Part shown: piece after piece, positions 33,303 to 40,846 of the stretch
How positions within the stretch are numbered: the first letter of the stretch is position 1
How the letters are laid out: each line of letters opens with the position of its first letter
Assembly (NCBI RefSeq): GCF_003416765.1
Contig: NZ_QSNG01000001.1
Coordinates: forward strand, 522,742 to 586,741
DNA from: Paratractidigestivibacter faecalis
GTDB lineage: Bacteria > Actinomycetota > Coriobacteriia > Coriobacteriales > Atopobiaceae
DNA length: 64,000 nucleotides
Reading direction: 5' to 3'
Position numbers and translations under genes: made by a program
The notes under the pieces: model-generated
What the model was told of the DNA's origin: nothing
Databases searched by the model: none
The model's input: only the letters and a program-made list of their open reading frames with translations

Positions 33303-34120
33303 CCTTCCGCCTCGTCTATCTGTCCCTCGCCCCTCACCAACTCGCCCATCCCCTCCAGCCTCATCATGTTCAGGTACCTCCTCTTCCCCCACTCGTTCTC
33401 GACTATGTATTTCAGCCTTACGGTGACGAGCATGAGGGCAGAGTTGCCGTCGGGAAACGCTCCGACGACCCGGGTTCGCCTCCTAATCTCGCGGTTTATT
33501 CGCTCGCTCCCATTGTTGGTCCGGATGCGGCGCCATTTCTCGGGCGGGAAGCCGGTGTAGGATAGCGTCTCGGCCCGCCGTCGCGCACGACCCCGACGGC
33601 GGCGCCCAGGCGCATCTCGTCGAGCGAGCCGGCTACCTCCGCGGCCTTCCTCTCGCAGGCTTCCCTGGACTCCTGGGCGTGGACCGCCTTGAGCATGCGG
33701 GCTGCCTCCTTCCGCTTGGTCGCGGGTGCTCTCCACAGCACGTTGCGGTAGAAGTGGACCGTGCAGTGCCGGTAGCTGGTCCCGGGGAACACCTCGGCTG
33801 GCGCTCCGAGCATCCCCGTGCACTTGTCACCGGCGACCAGGCACACACCTGACAGCCCGCGCTCCCTGAGCCAGGAAAGGAACTTGCGCCACGAGTCTGC
33901 GGATCCCGTGTAGCCCTCGGCGCGGCCGACGGGTTCCCTCTCGCCGGAGGAGCTGACACCGATGGTAACCAGCACGGCAACGTTCTCATAGGAGCCGCCC
34001 CAGCTGCGCTTGAGGCAGGTACTGTCGACGAAGAGGTGAGGGCGGTCGCCCCGGGCGGGCAGGTGCCCCAGGCCTCAATGGAGGCGAATGCCTTCTCGTT
34101 CGACGTGCCCTCGATGGTCC
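33299..34120 (-). pseudogene. IS256-family (mutator-type) transposase remnant
   Basis: Reading on the minus strand, one frame gives HLFVDSTCLKRSWGGSYENVAVLVTIGVSSSGE ... VAGDKCTGM ... YRHCTVHFYRNVLW, the first two DDE-region motifs of IS256-type enzymes. It then shifts frame at about 33575-33600 to NNGSERINREIRRRTRVVGAFPDG, carrying the catalytic Glu, and continues to a stop at 33299. The N-terminal DNA-binding third is missing or scrambled beyond about 34120. It is therefore a non-functional relic. High-GC composition contrasts with the AT-rich polysaccharide genes upstream. Confidence 0.85.
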
Positions 34121-34317
34121 TCCTGACCAGCCCCTCTTTGACCGCAAAGATGTCCCCTGATGCGGTCCACGCCCCTTTCGTCTGTGACTGATTGCCTGAA
34201 GCTATATGATGAGACGCGGGCCATGCTCTCTTGTGCGGCTGCCAATTTGCGAATGATATTATGCGTCACTCCCGTTCTGAAGCGAGGATTGACGTGACAA
34301 GCGGGGAGGTGCTCTAG

Positions 34318-34953
34318 GTGGCTGACATGTTCAAAGACTACGTCTTCCCGAAATACGAGAAGAGGCGCGTCATGAGGTCGCAGATGGAGGGCTTCGGGGA
34401 CCCGGCGCTCAAAAGCTTCTCGCTGCTAGATTCATCGGCCCTGATGAAGGCGGAGCTCAAGGACGGGATGTTCGAAGACGAGTTCATTAGTTCGTTCCTC
34501 AACGCCGCCAAGGTGCTGGCTGCTGCAGGCAGAGAGGCTGTCGACAGACCTGGCATGTACGTGATGTACTACCATTCCTATGCGATTCCCGTGTTGTTTC
34601 TAACGAGGCACTGCATGGAGCTCGCCATAAAACGGGCGATCAGGAAGTGTGGGCGTGAGCCAAAGAGGGACCACAGCCTTTCGGGGCTCTGGAGCTCGCT
34701 TCTCTCGGAGTTCTCAGGGCAGAGGGGGCGTGAGGACCGAAGGGTCATCAAGAACATGGGTGCATTCGTCAGGTCCATTGCCGACATCGACGACAACGGC
34801 ATCAGCCTCCGATACCCGAGGGACAAGACGGGCGAGTTGACGCAGGACAGGCCGCTGTTCGTGAACAACGAGGAGGTCGTCTCGCATCTTGAGAAGTTCG
34901 TCAATCAGCTCGAACTGATTGACTTCGATTTGATTGGCAAAGACGATGGCTAA
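34318..34953 (+). CDS. Hypothetical protein, HEPN-like
   Basis: 211-residue soluble protein starting at GTG 34318 after GGGGAGG. I do not recognise a named family. The middle part FLTRHCMELAIKRAIRKCGREPKRDHSLSGLWSSLL resembles the second half of HEPN-type helical domains (ELxxK ... HxLxxLW), which are common in RNA-targeting toxins and defence genes. It sits alone between the IS256 relic and the next hypothetical gene at the left edge of the defence-type region. Confidence 0.6.
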   Translation: MADMFKDYVFPKYEKRRVMRSQMEGFGDPALKSFSLLDSSALMKAELKDGMFEDEFISSFLNAAKVLAAAGREAVDRPGMYVMYYHSYAIPVLFLTRHCMELAIKRAIRKCGREPKRDHSLSGLWSSLLSEFSGQRGREDRRVIKNMGAFVRSIADIDDNGISLRYPRDKTGELTQDRPLFVNNEEVVSHLEKFVNQLELIDFDLIGKDDG

Positions 34954-35171
34954 AAGGTTTGAGCTTGGCGCCTTGAGTTGTTAAATGGATAGCTGAGCGT
35001 GCTGGTTAAATGGCTGCTGGACCCAACCGGAAATCTACCGCCTCCCAACCATTCGTTTTATATAACCCGCTTAAATTAGAGCTCTTGGATGCAATTGACG
35101 GTGAAGCGGCGCTCGCTATCGCAACGAGTGATGAGGGCCTTTATAAGGTCTAGCTTATCGAAAGGAGCGAG

Positions 35172-35902
35172 GTGTGTAATCAATCTGAGCAAGACCAGCT
35201 TGATACGTTTAAACGCGCGTATTGGTCATATTACATGGCGCTTGAAAATCGATTTCTGGAAACAGAGCGGTTCTGCGCGTTCTCCCCGTGCAATAAGAAT
35301 GCGTATTCCATTGAATATCTGAGCCTCATCCTATCGACCTGTGGAGAAATAGATGTTCTCGGCAAGGCGATTGCATCTCACTTCTTTCCTGATATTGATT
35401 TGGACAAGGCCTCGATGCCTAAATGGGGATATTACGTTGGAGAAAGCCTAACTAACATTAGCAACGAGATTGTTGAGTTCAAAAGCGGTTACCAGTTCAG
35501 GCCATTTGATTGTTGGCATTTGCAGAAGGCAATCAATAAAAATGGAAAAAAGAGTCATTCGCTCTTAAGCCGGAATCGAAGCGTTTAACTTGGTGGGCTG
35601 ATTACAACAAAATAAAACATCGGCGGACTTCACTCGATGCTCGACGAGGTCTTGCCAATTATGCAAAGGCAAATCAAGGCGCGCTCGTCAAGGCTATGGG
35701 CGCGCTGATCCCGCTTAACCGGCTCATGATGCGAGAGCTTGACAGAGACGGGTATCAGGAAAGCGAGCATTCAAGGCTGTTCAAAATTTGCGATGCGGTG
35801 AACGAAACGTTGACCACCATAGCCTATGACAGTGATGGCTATCCGTGCTATGTAATTAGCGAGGCGCCGAGTGCAAGGATACAGAAGCTGAGTAATGATT
35901 AA
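35172..35902 (+). pseudogene. Hypothetical HEPN-like gene, frameshifted at an A6 tract
   Basis: From GTG 35172 (AAAGGAG 4 bases upstream) the frame runs 138 codons and ends soon after GGAAAAAAGAG (A6 at 35546-35551). In another frame, open from the same tract, the sequence continues sensibly as KKESFALKPESKRLTWWADYNKIKHRR... to a stop at 35902. One additional A would restore a protein of about 243 residues. The WWADYNKIKHRR and NYAKANQGALVKAMGALIPL patterns recall helical HEPN-like proteins of defence islands. It is pseudogenised, or a slippage or sequencing variant. Confidence 0.7.
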
Positions 35903-36016
35903 TTGGCCGCGACTGAGGATGAGAGGATGCTGACAAGTAGTTGGATCAAATGTGGTCTGATTGAGAATCCGATTGCATTGGAAATACTGGGTAGACAACT
36001 GATTCCCGGTACGGGG

Positions 36017-36064
36017 GCGCGGGCGAAAAGTCGGACCGAATGAGGTCAATCTTCTCGCCCGCGC
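36017..36064. other. Inverted repeat between convergent genes
   Basis: GCGCGGGCGA...AAG and CTTCTCGCCCGCGC enclose about 20 bp between the convergent hypothetical gene and the reverse transcriptase gene. It can form a strong hairpin in both transcripts, without a T run. Nothing else is seen in 35903-36079. Confidence 0.5.
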
Positions 36065-36079
36065 TCTCTAATTGCTTTG

Positions 36080-37018
36080 CTATGCGGATGCTAGAATCTG
36101 CTCCACCTGACGCTTTGAGTCGGCAAACAGGTTCCGCTCAATCATTTGCGCGGCATTGATTCTTCCCAGGCAACTGACGATTTTGCTGAGGTCGCCACTG
36201 CTAATCTGAGTGAGATCGCTGACCGTGGCTTCCCTTAGGGCGTTTGGTGCCTTCGGCTCTCCGCTTGGCGTAAGCGCGACGCCTGTGATTATCTTTGAGG
36301 TGCTCGCATCTAGGTACACTGTCTTCTCGGCCTTGATGCAATGTCCGTACTGCCTTGCGATGTGGCTGATAGAGCGTTCGAGGTTGCTTGGATTTGAAAT
36401 GCCGCTTCTGGAGGAGAAAGTGAGGTCGTCGACGTATAAGGAGAATTTGCATTTGTAAAGGTCTGCGACGGCCTTGATTTCATCAAACATCTCCCTATAG
36501 GCAAGAAATGCGACGATTTGGGCCGAAGGGGAACCGGTCGGAATGATGGTCGAGCCATCCTGGAGCGTGTAGGTTGTCAGGTCGCATAGAGCTTCGGCGA
36601 TGTCCGGTGAGCACTTCATGGTGTTCTTGAAGAACCGATATACGTGCTCTCTGTCGCAGTGGTCATAAAAGGAGGAGAGGTCTGACTTCACCAGGTAACG
36701 AGCTCCTTCGTGATAACGTGCGTTATCAACATAGCAGACTCCCTTTCTGGCAAAGAAAGCCCATGGAGGCATTTCAATTCTTGACAGCAGATTACCAATC
36801 CTGTGCTGGACCCTCTTGAGCGATGGATTGGGGTTGTAAATAGTGCGGAATGTTCCGTCTGCCTTTGGAGTCTGCGAAATTCTGTAGCTAGCGTTTCGCA
36901 AAGTCCTCTTCAGCTCCTGGGGATTAGTGCAGAGCACCTCTGCAAGCTTTCTTTTGCTCCTGAGCTTGTAGAAGCGACTTTGGTCAATCGGATGAGTCAA
37001 CTTGGCTTCCAATTGCAT
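36080..37018 (-). CDS. Retron-type reverse transcriptase
   Basis: 312-residue RNA-directed DNA polymerase. The motifs run in order: TFRTIYNPNPSLKRVQHRI (RT1, about 57-74), NARYH (99-103, the NAxxH region X of retron enzymes), KSDLSSFYD with catalytic D113, IPTGSPSAQIVAF (RT4, 159-171), YVDDLTF with catalytic YVDD at 195-198, and KIITG (region Y, the VTG equivalent, 242-246). Length and motifs match retron RTs; there is no maturase, integrase or HNH domain, so it is not a group II intron. It overlaps the XRE gene by 35 bp and has no obvious ribosome site, so coupling is likely. Inferred role: phage defence. Confidence 0.88.
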   Translation of the reverse strand: MQLEAKLTHPIDQSRFYKLRSKRKLAEVLCTNPQELKRTLRNASYRISQTPKADGTFRTIYNPNPSLKRVQHRIGNLLSRIEMPPWAFFARKGVCYVDNARYHEGARYLVKSDLSSFYDHCDREHVYRFFKNTMKCSPDIAEALCDLTTYTLQDGSTIIPTGSPSAQIVAFLAYREMFDEIKAVADLYKCKFSLYVDDLTFSSRSGISNPSNLERSISHIARQYGHCIKAEKTVYLDASTSKIITGVALTPSGEPKAPNALREATVSDLTQISSGDLSKIVSCLGRINAAQMIERNLFADSKRQVEQILASA

Positions 37019-37289
37019 AGCTATTGATTAGCTTTGACATGAGGCCCGTGATGAAGGCCTGAGCAGCGTTGTTGTCGTAGGCCTCTTCATAGTCTTCAGA
37101 GAAACGGAGTAGGGTGGACAAGCGCAGGCCAAATAGATCGGCGCTTTTTTGAAGCAGGTCGATTGAGGCCTTCTTCTTCCCGTTCTCGATCTCAGAGAGA
37201 TAGCTCTTTGAGATTCCCAGGCACTCGCTTAGCTCCTGAGCGGAATACCCGTATATCCCTCGCAACCGCTTCAATGTCTCGCCGAGCAT
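36984..37289 (-). CDS. XRE-family HTH protein linked to the retron RT
   Basis: 101-residue DNA-binding protein starting at the ATG at 37289, five bases after AGAGGGAG; a start at 37310 is less likely. The Cro/CI-type HTH is clear: LKRLRGIYGYSAQELSECLGISKSYLSEIENGKKKASIDLLQKSADLFG (about residues 6-54). The C-terminal 40 residues are acidic then helical, with no known enzyme domain. It overlaps the RT gene, so it is either the regulator or the effector partner of the retron. A palindrome ACCCCTAGGGGT lies 20 bp upstream of its start. Confidence 0.85.
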   Translation of the reverse strand: MLGETLKRLRGIYGYSAQELSECLGISKSYLSEIENGKKKASIDLLQKSADLFGLRLSTLLRFSEDYEEAYDNNAAQAFITGLMSKLINSYAIGSQVDSSD

Positions 37290-37309
37290 GTCTACTCCCT
37301 CTATTTGCA

Positions 37310-37321
37310 ACCCCTAGGGGT
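37310..37321. promoter_or_regulatory. Palindrome ACCCCTAGGGGT upstream of the XRE gene
   Basis: A perfect 12-bp palindrome. The core CCCTAGGG recurs at 37932-37939 (as TTTCCCTAGGGAAA) and at 38492-38499. It is a candidate operator for the neighbouring XRE protein. Confidence 0.5.
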
Positions 37322-37334
37322 CAGATGTCAAAGA

Positions 37335-37617
37335 CTGAGCGGACTGTCTGGAGCTCTAGGAAGTCAGCAGCTGCTTGAACTTCAGAAGAACGTCAAGCAG
37401 GGGACCAAGGCATCCAATCAGGAGGCCGAGGCGTTCGAGCGCTTTCATGGACACCCTAAAGAACAGGGGCGCCTTCTTCTCGACTCGAACTCTGACTCCC
37501 GAGCGAACTCGGCGGTCTCCAGAACGAGATGAATTCTGCATGGAATGCACCTCCCTTCTCGCTGCGGCTGCAGCGTCCCAAAGAAAGGAGGAGGTACTTC
37601 CGGAGACGTCCGCTCAG
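37335..37617 (-). ncRNA. Candidate retron msr-msd RNA
   Basis: On the minus strand, upstream of XRE-RT, CTGAGCGGACGTCT (complement of 37604-37617) can pair with AGACAGTCCGCTCAG (complement of 37335-37349): 14 bp with one bulged A. Such a long-range pair bracketing a few hundred bases upstream of a retron RT is what the a1/a2 repeats of a retron RNA look like. The interior is shared with a small open frame (37356-37541), and the branching G was not identified, so the call is tentative. The very structured stretch 37620-37758 just upstream is an alternative site. Confidence 0.4.
37356..37541 (-). CDS. Possible 61-residue basic/hydrophobic small protein
   Basis: The ATG at 37541 lies eight bases after GGGAGG on the minus strand. 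The product begins with a basic half (MQNSSRSGDRRVRSGVRVRVEKK) and ends with a hydrophobic segment (LGLLIGCLGPLLDVLLKF) that could insert in a membrane, like small toxins. It precedes the XRE gene in the same direction. It overlaps the candidate retron RNA, so one of the two interpretations may be wrong. No homology is recognised. Confidence 0.35.
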   Translation of the reverse strand: MQNSSRSGDRRVRSGVRVRVEKKAPLFFRVSMKALERLGLLIGCLGPLLDVLLKFKQLLTS

Positions 37618-37619
37618 CT

Positions 37620-37758
37620 TCGTGCGCCCGCGGTCCCAACGCGGGCGCCGGGGTCGGGGGCGGAACAAAGGTAGGGCGCCGAAGCGCCCCGCGGCAGATT
37701 GTCGGTCTGCCCAGAGCTGGGAAAGGACCTTTCACGGGTGCCTTGCTCCACCCGTGAA
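37620..37758 (-). other. Dense hairpin region upstream of the retron genes
   Basis: Consecutive stems: TTCACGGGTG/CACCCGTGAA (37731-37758), GGCAGA/TCTGCC (37693-37711), GGGCGC-CGAA-GCGCCC (37675-37690; UUCG loop on the minus strand) and GCGCCCGCG/CGCGGGCGC (37624-37648). No protein frame fits. It is probably part of a structured RNA or a long leader for the retron unit. Confidence 0.55.
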
Positions 37759-37782
37759 TCACCTCAGTGGAGACTATAACAC

Positions 37783-37809
37783 AATTAATTCGTCTATGGC
37801 GAATTAATT
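37783..37809 (-). promoter_or_regulatory. AATTAATTCG inverted repeat, probable promoter/operator of the retron unit
   Basis: AATTAATTCG (37783-37792) and its exact complement (37800-37809) around 7 bp. Reading on the minus strand, a TATAGT -10-like box follows directly (GTGTTATAGTC, about 37768-37782), so the repeat would sit between the -35 and -10 regions. Confidence 0.45.
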
Positions 37810-37912
37810 TCGCTACTAGAGAAACGTCTGACAATTATCGCTAGCTTCGGTAATTTGCCTAATTCCGTTGTCGCAATGGGATAACTACGAAAAGGTTCCG
37901 CCTCGTTGACAC

Positions 37913-37933
37913 GAGCCCATGGGGCTCTTTTCC
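37913..37933 (+). terminator. Small hairpin GAGCCC-ATG-GGGCTC with T run
   Basis: A six-bp stem followed by TTTTCC on the plus strand. It may insulate the retron promoter region. Confidence 0.45.
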
Positions 37934-37961
37934 CTAGGGAAATAGATGGGGAGGTCAGTTG

Positions 37962-37990
37962 AGGCCAAGCTGCGCAGCTTGGCCTTAACT
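37962..37990. terminator. Perfect palindrome AGGCCAAGCTGC/GCAGCTTGGCCT
   Basis: A 24-bp perfect palindrome just after the DUF3800 remnant (minus strand) and followed by TTAACTTTT on the plus strand; probably a terminator in either direction. Confidence 0.55.
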
Positions 37991-37991
37991 T

Positions 37992-38470
37992 TTAATCAGG
38001 GAAGACGATTTCTCCTACCTCGCGAAAAGAGTTCACGCATTTGCTGAGCGGCCAGGTTTTGTTCTGCGTCAGATCTCGATGCGCAGTCCAGCAAAAGTAA
38101 TCAACTGCCTGAAGGTTTGGGTCACTGCATGACTTGTGGTGGAGCAGCTGATAGGGGATGTTTGAATCTTGGAACAGCTGCTTCATGTAACGTTTCAGAG
38201 GCCTTGTCACCTGACTCCGCTTGACGTCTTTGGGAAGGTCATCGGTTATGGCAATGACCTTTTCGACATTGCCGTTGCACTCCCGCTTATACACTTCATC
38301 CTACGGAAGCAATTCATACCCTCTGAGAATGTGTGCCATACCTTCGAGTCGGACGGTTGGAACAGAATTGGAAATTCGGGATGGTGGTTCTCCAACGTGG
38401 TTCTCGAGAACCATTTGTCGCAACACTCGCCCAAGTCTGGTTGATGGCACGGACTTCGCGAGCGGCCTTT
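37992..38470 (-). pseudogene. DUF3800-family remnant
   Basis: The last 100 codons (37992-38294) read VEKVIAITDDLPKDVKRSQVTRPLKRYMKQLF...HHKSCSDPNLQAVDYFCWTAHRD, the C-terminal signature of DUF3800 proteins (RNase H-like fold, common in defence islands). Upstream the matching sequence (ENHHPEFPILFQPSDSKVWHTFSEGMNCFRR) lies in another frame. The N-terminal part with the first Asp is absent. The gene is frameshifted and 5'-truncated. It was probably an accessory gene of the same island. Confidence 0.65.
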
Positions 38471-38513
38471 CGTTGGGACACGTCGTGGAAACAGCTTAGG
38501 CCCTAGGGGTGGG

Positions 38514-38640
38514 TGCAATCCAGTGCGGGTCGCGGGCCTGCACTGGATTGCGGCTGGAAGGGGTCAACTGGGGTTTCTCGCCGGGCGCGCGATCCAGTGC
38601 AGGGCGATTTTGGCCTTTGGACCTGCACTCATGAGTGCAG
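38514..38640. repeat. Cluster of CCAGTGC repeats and palindromes
   Basis: GCAATCCAGTGC and its complement form a hairpin (38517-38549 region), a further GATCCAGTGCAGGG follows at about 38590, and CTGCACTCATGAGTGCAG is a perfect palindrome at 38623-38640. The word GCAATCCAGTGCG returns at 41461-41475 on the other side of the Abi-alpha and ATPase genes. I see no gene in 38471-38710. Confidence 0.6.
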
Positions 38641-38710
38641 GGCAATCAAATGCAGGCATTGCATTGTGCCGGTACGGGACGTGGGCCACAAGACGACCCT
38701 CTACCGCCCA

Positions 38711-39511
38711 TCACGCAACGCAGCACTCAACGAACCGCTTGCCTAGGCGGGTGAGGCGGTAGACGTTGCGCGTGATGTCAAAGCACCAGCCCTCGTCCAG
38801 CGCGGTTGTCTCCTTCAGTCGCAGTATCTTCTCGCTCTGCTCCAGTCTGGGATATTCGCCGCCCTCGTCTATCGCAAACTCCTCCTCGCTTATAAGCCCC
38901 AGACGCTCCAGGTTGTCGAGGGAGAGGGGGACGTTTCCGGGCTCCTCGACGATTCCGTCGAACACGTTTGTATAGTTCTCCAGGAGCGGACGCCACGTGT
39001 GCTTGATGATCTGGTCGGTCCTGACCAGCCGCAGGTCAACGATGGGCATGTAGTCGCGGCCTTCGCCGGCGGCAAACCACGCCATGATCTTTGCCTCGTC
39101 GGGCGTCATCTGGCCGATCAGGTTCACAAAGCTCGGGTGGGCGCCGCCGCGCCTCTCCCGGTCCATCGAGGCCGCGAGCAGGTTGACGTAGAGCCTGCGC
39201 AGCTCCGCGCTGTCATAGGAGTAGGAGAGCTGCTGGATTGCCGGCACCACGACGTTTGGGGCGGGCTCGCAGAGGCGCTCCTCCGGCACTCCCTCCAGCC
39301 TCTCTGCGACCTGGCTGATGGCTAGGTCGATGCTCCTCTCGCCGTTGACGACCCACACCTTCCAGCGGCCGAGCAGCACCCCGACGGTCCTGGGAATCAG
39401 GCTGGCGGTATCTCCGATGGACACCGCGGAGGGGTGGAGCGCGTCGTCGTAGGCCTTTTCCAGGACCCCGGACGTCTGCCTTGCGAGCTCCTTTGTGGTT
39501 TCATCGTTCAT
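38711..39511 (-). CDS. Abi-alpha family protein (DUF4393-like)
   Basis: 266 residues from the ATG at 39511, which follows AGAAGGGAAG on the minus strand. The pattern LIPRTVGVLLGRWKVWVVNGERSIDLAISQVAERLEGVPEERLCEPAPNVVVPAIQQLSYSYDSAELRRLYVNLLAASMDRERRGGAHPSFVNLIGQMTPDEAKIM is the typical core of the Abi_alpha/DUF4393 family, named from abortive-infection loci, mechanism unknown. The N-terminal part may bind membrane (hydrophobic PRTVGVLLG). It is divergent from the ATPase gene, sharing a 105-bp intergenic promoter region. Confidence 0.75.
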   Translation of the reverse strand: MNDETTKELARQTSGVLEKAYDDALHPSAVSIGDTASLIPRTVGVLLGRWKVWVVNGERSIDLAISQVAERLEGVPEERLCEPAPNVVVPAIQQLSYSYDSAELRRLYVNLLAASMDRERRGGAHPSFVNLIGQMTPDEAKIMAWFAAGEGRDYMPIVDLRLVRTDQIIKHTWRPLLENYTNVFDGIVEEPGNVPLSLDNLERLGLISEEEFAIDEGGEYPRLEQSEKILRLKETTALDEGWCFDITRNVYRLTRLGKRFVECCVA

Positions 39512-39616
39512 TGGTATCTTCCCTTCTGCAGGTTCGAGCGGTTCGAGTGGCTTGGGTTGCTCATAGCGTATGAACAAGATTCTTGTTTATAATACTCAGT
39601 GTGGAAAGGGGAAGCC

Positions 39617-40846
39617 ATGCGGCTACTTAAGGTAAGGGTCGACGGCGTCGAGCTATTTAGAAATCAGAGGCTCGAGATTGACTTTGTCGCAACCGACCGG
39701 GTTCCAAAGGATGAGGAGGGCAACATTGCGGATGTGTCCAAGTTGCCCAAGGGCTCGTCTCTCTACACTCAGAATGTTATGGGCATCGTCGGAGTCAATG
39801 CTTCCGGCAAGACCACCGCTCTCAACGTGGTGAGGTTTGTGCTTGGCTACATGTCTGGCACGTATGCCATTCGTCGCTTTGCGACTTCTTCGGACCGTCT
39901 TGGAAAGCTGGGGGATACGTTTTCCGTTGCATGCGTTTTCTACGAGGAGGGCAAGTTCTATCTCATAGAGTCGAGGCTTAGGCGGGTTGATGACGACCTG
40001 GGCTCTTCTCGTCTGAGGGACGCTTCTATGGCAGAGGCCTACGTGTTTGACAACGAGTGGCTGTGGTCTTGTTCGCTTCCCCCAATCAGGATGACCAGGG
40101 GCCTGGTTACGGACATCGAGGCCTTCAAGCGGGCGTCCGAGTTGGTGCTTGTCCGCAACGGCTCGCCTGACGACGAGATGACCCTGGATCCGAGGCAGAG
40201 GACCTTTTTGGGCGACAGCATGTCGATCGTCTCGATTGTCACGGGCAGAAAATCGATTCCGCTTGAGTTTCCCGACAGGGCCTTGCCCCTCATCAGCATG
40301 CCAACTCCCGTCCTGCAGGCCTTTGATCCGAGCATCGAGTACCTCAACTGGAACGTGGAAAACCAGGTGTTCCATCTCAAGTTCAAGAATGAGGCGGGGG
40401 AGCGAGTCGTCAGCGATTCCGTAGCCACCTCCATCCTCTCCAACGGAACCATTTTGGGTGCCGAGTTGGTTGACCGTGCTATCAGCGCGCTCAAGTCCGG
40501 TGGGTATCTCATTGTCGATGAGATCGAGACCGGCCTTAACCGCTCGCTCGTCGGCACGGTGATCGGGCTGTTTGCGTCGCCCGTCACCAACCCCCGTGGC
40601 GCTACGCTGCTGTTCTCTACGCACTACTCTGAGCTGCTTGACGCGCTGCAAAGAAAGGACAACGTCTACGTTCTGGTGCGTGACGATGCGTTCAAGACCG
40701 AGGTGGTGAAGTACTCTGACCGCATTGAGCGGATTGAGAATAAGAAGAGCGATGTAATCATTAACAATGTGATTAAGGGGTCGATGCCGAAGTATCCCGA
40801 CGTCCAGGCGATGCGCAGCTACGTTTGCGAGCACGTCAATGGATAG
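39617..40846 (+). CDS. AAA-family ATPase of a predicted two-gene defence module
   Basis: 409-residue SMC/ABC-like ATPase of the AAA_15/AAA_21 type. Walker A GVNASGKT is at residues 59-66, with a signature-like SNGTILGAELVDRA, Walker B YLIVDEIETG and an H-loop STHYSELLD. Its start (MRLLKVRVDGVELFRNQ) follows GAAAGGGG. It overlaps the next gene by 8 bp. ATPases of this build pair with a nuclease-like partner in abortive-infection systems such as AbiL or PARIS. The pairing here supports such a role, although the trigger is unknown. Confidence 0.8.
   Translation: MRLLKVRVDGVELFRNQRLEIDFVATDRVPKDEEGNIADVSKLPKGSSLYTQNVMGIVGVNASGKTTALNVVRFVLGYMSGTYAIRRFATSSDRLGKLGDTFSVACVFYEEGKFYLIESRLRRVDDDLGSSRLRDASMAEAYVFDNEWLWSCSLPPIRMTRGLVTDIEAFKRASELVLVRNGSPDDEMTLDPRQRTFLGDSMSIVSIVTGRKSIPLEFPDRALPLISMPTPVLQAFDPSIEYLNWNVENQVFHLKFKNEAGERVVSDSVATSILSNGTILGAELVDRAISALKSGGYLIVDEIETGLNRSLVGTVIGLFASPVTNPRGATLLFSTHYSELLDALQRKDNVYVLVRDDAFKTEVVKYSDRIERIENKKSDVIINNVIKGSMPKYPDVQAMRSYVCEHVNG

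Noticed and set aside
33078-34290. A CRISPR array or phage attachment site in the accessory island
   Set aside because: I saw no regularly spaced short repeats with unique spacers, and no integrase gene next to any tRNA in the window.
36080-37018. Reverse transcriptase as part of a group II intron or diversity-generating retroelement
   Set aside because: No maturase X/HNH domains and no intron RNA ends seen; no variable-repeat/template-repeat pair or C-type lectin gene nearby; retron-specific NAxxH and ITG regions are present.
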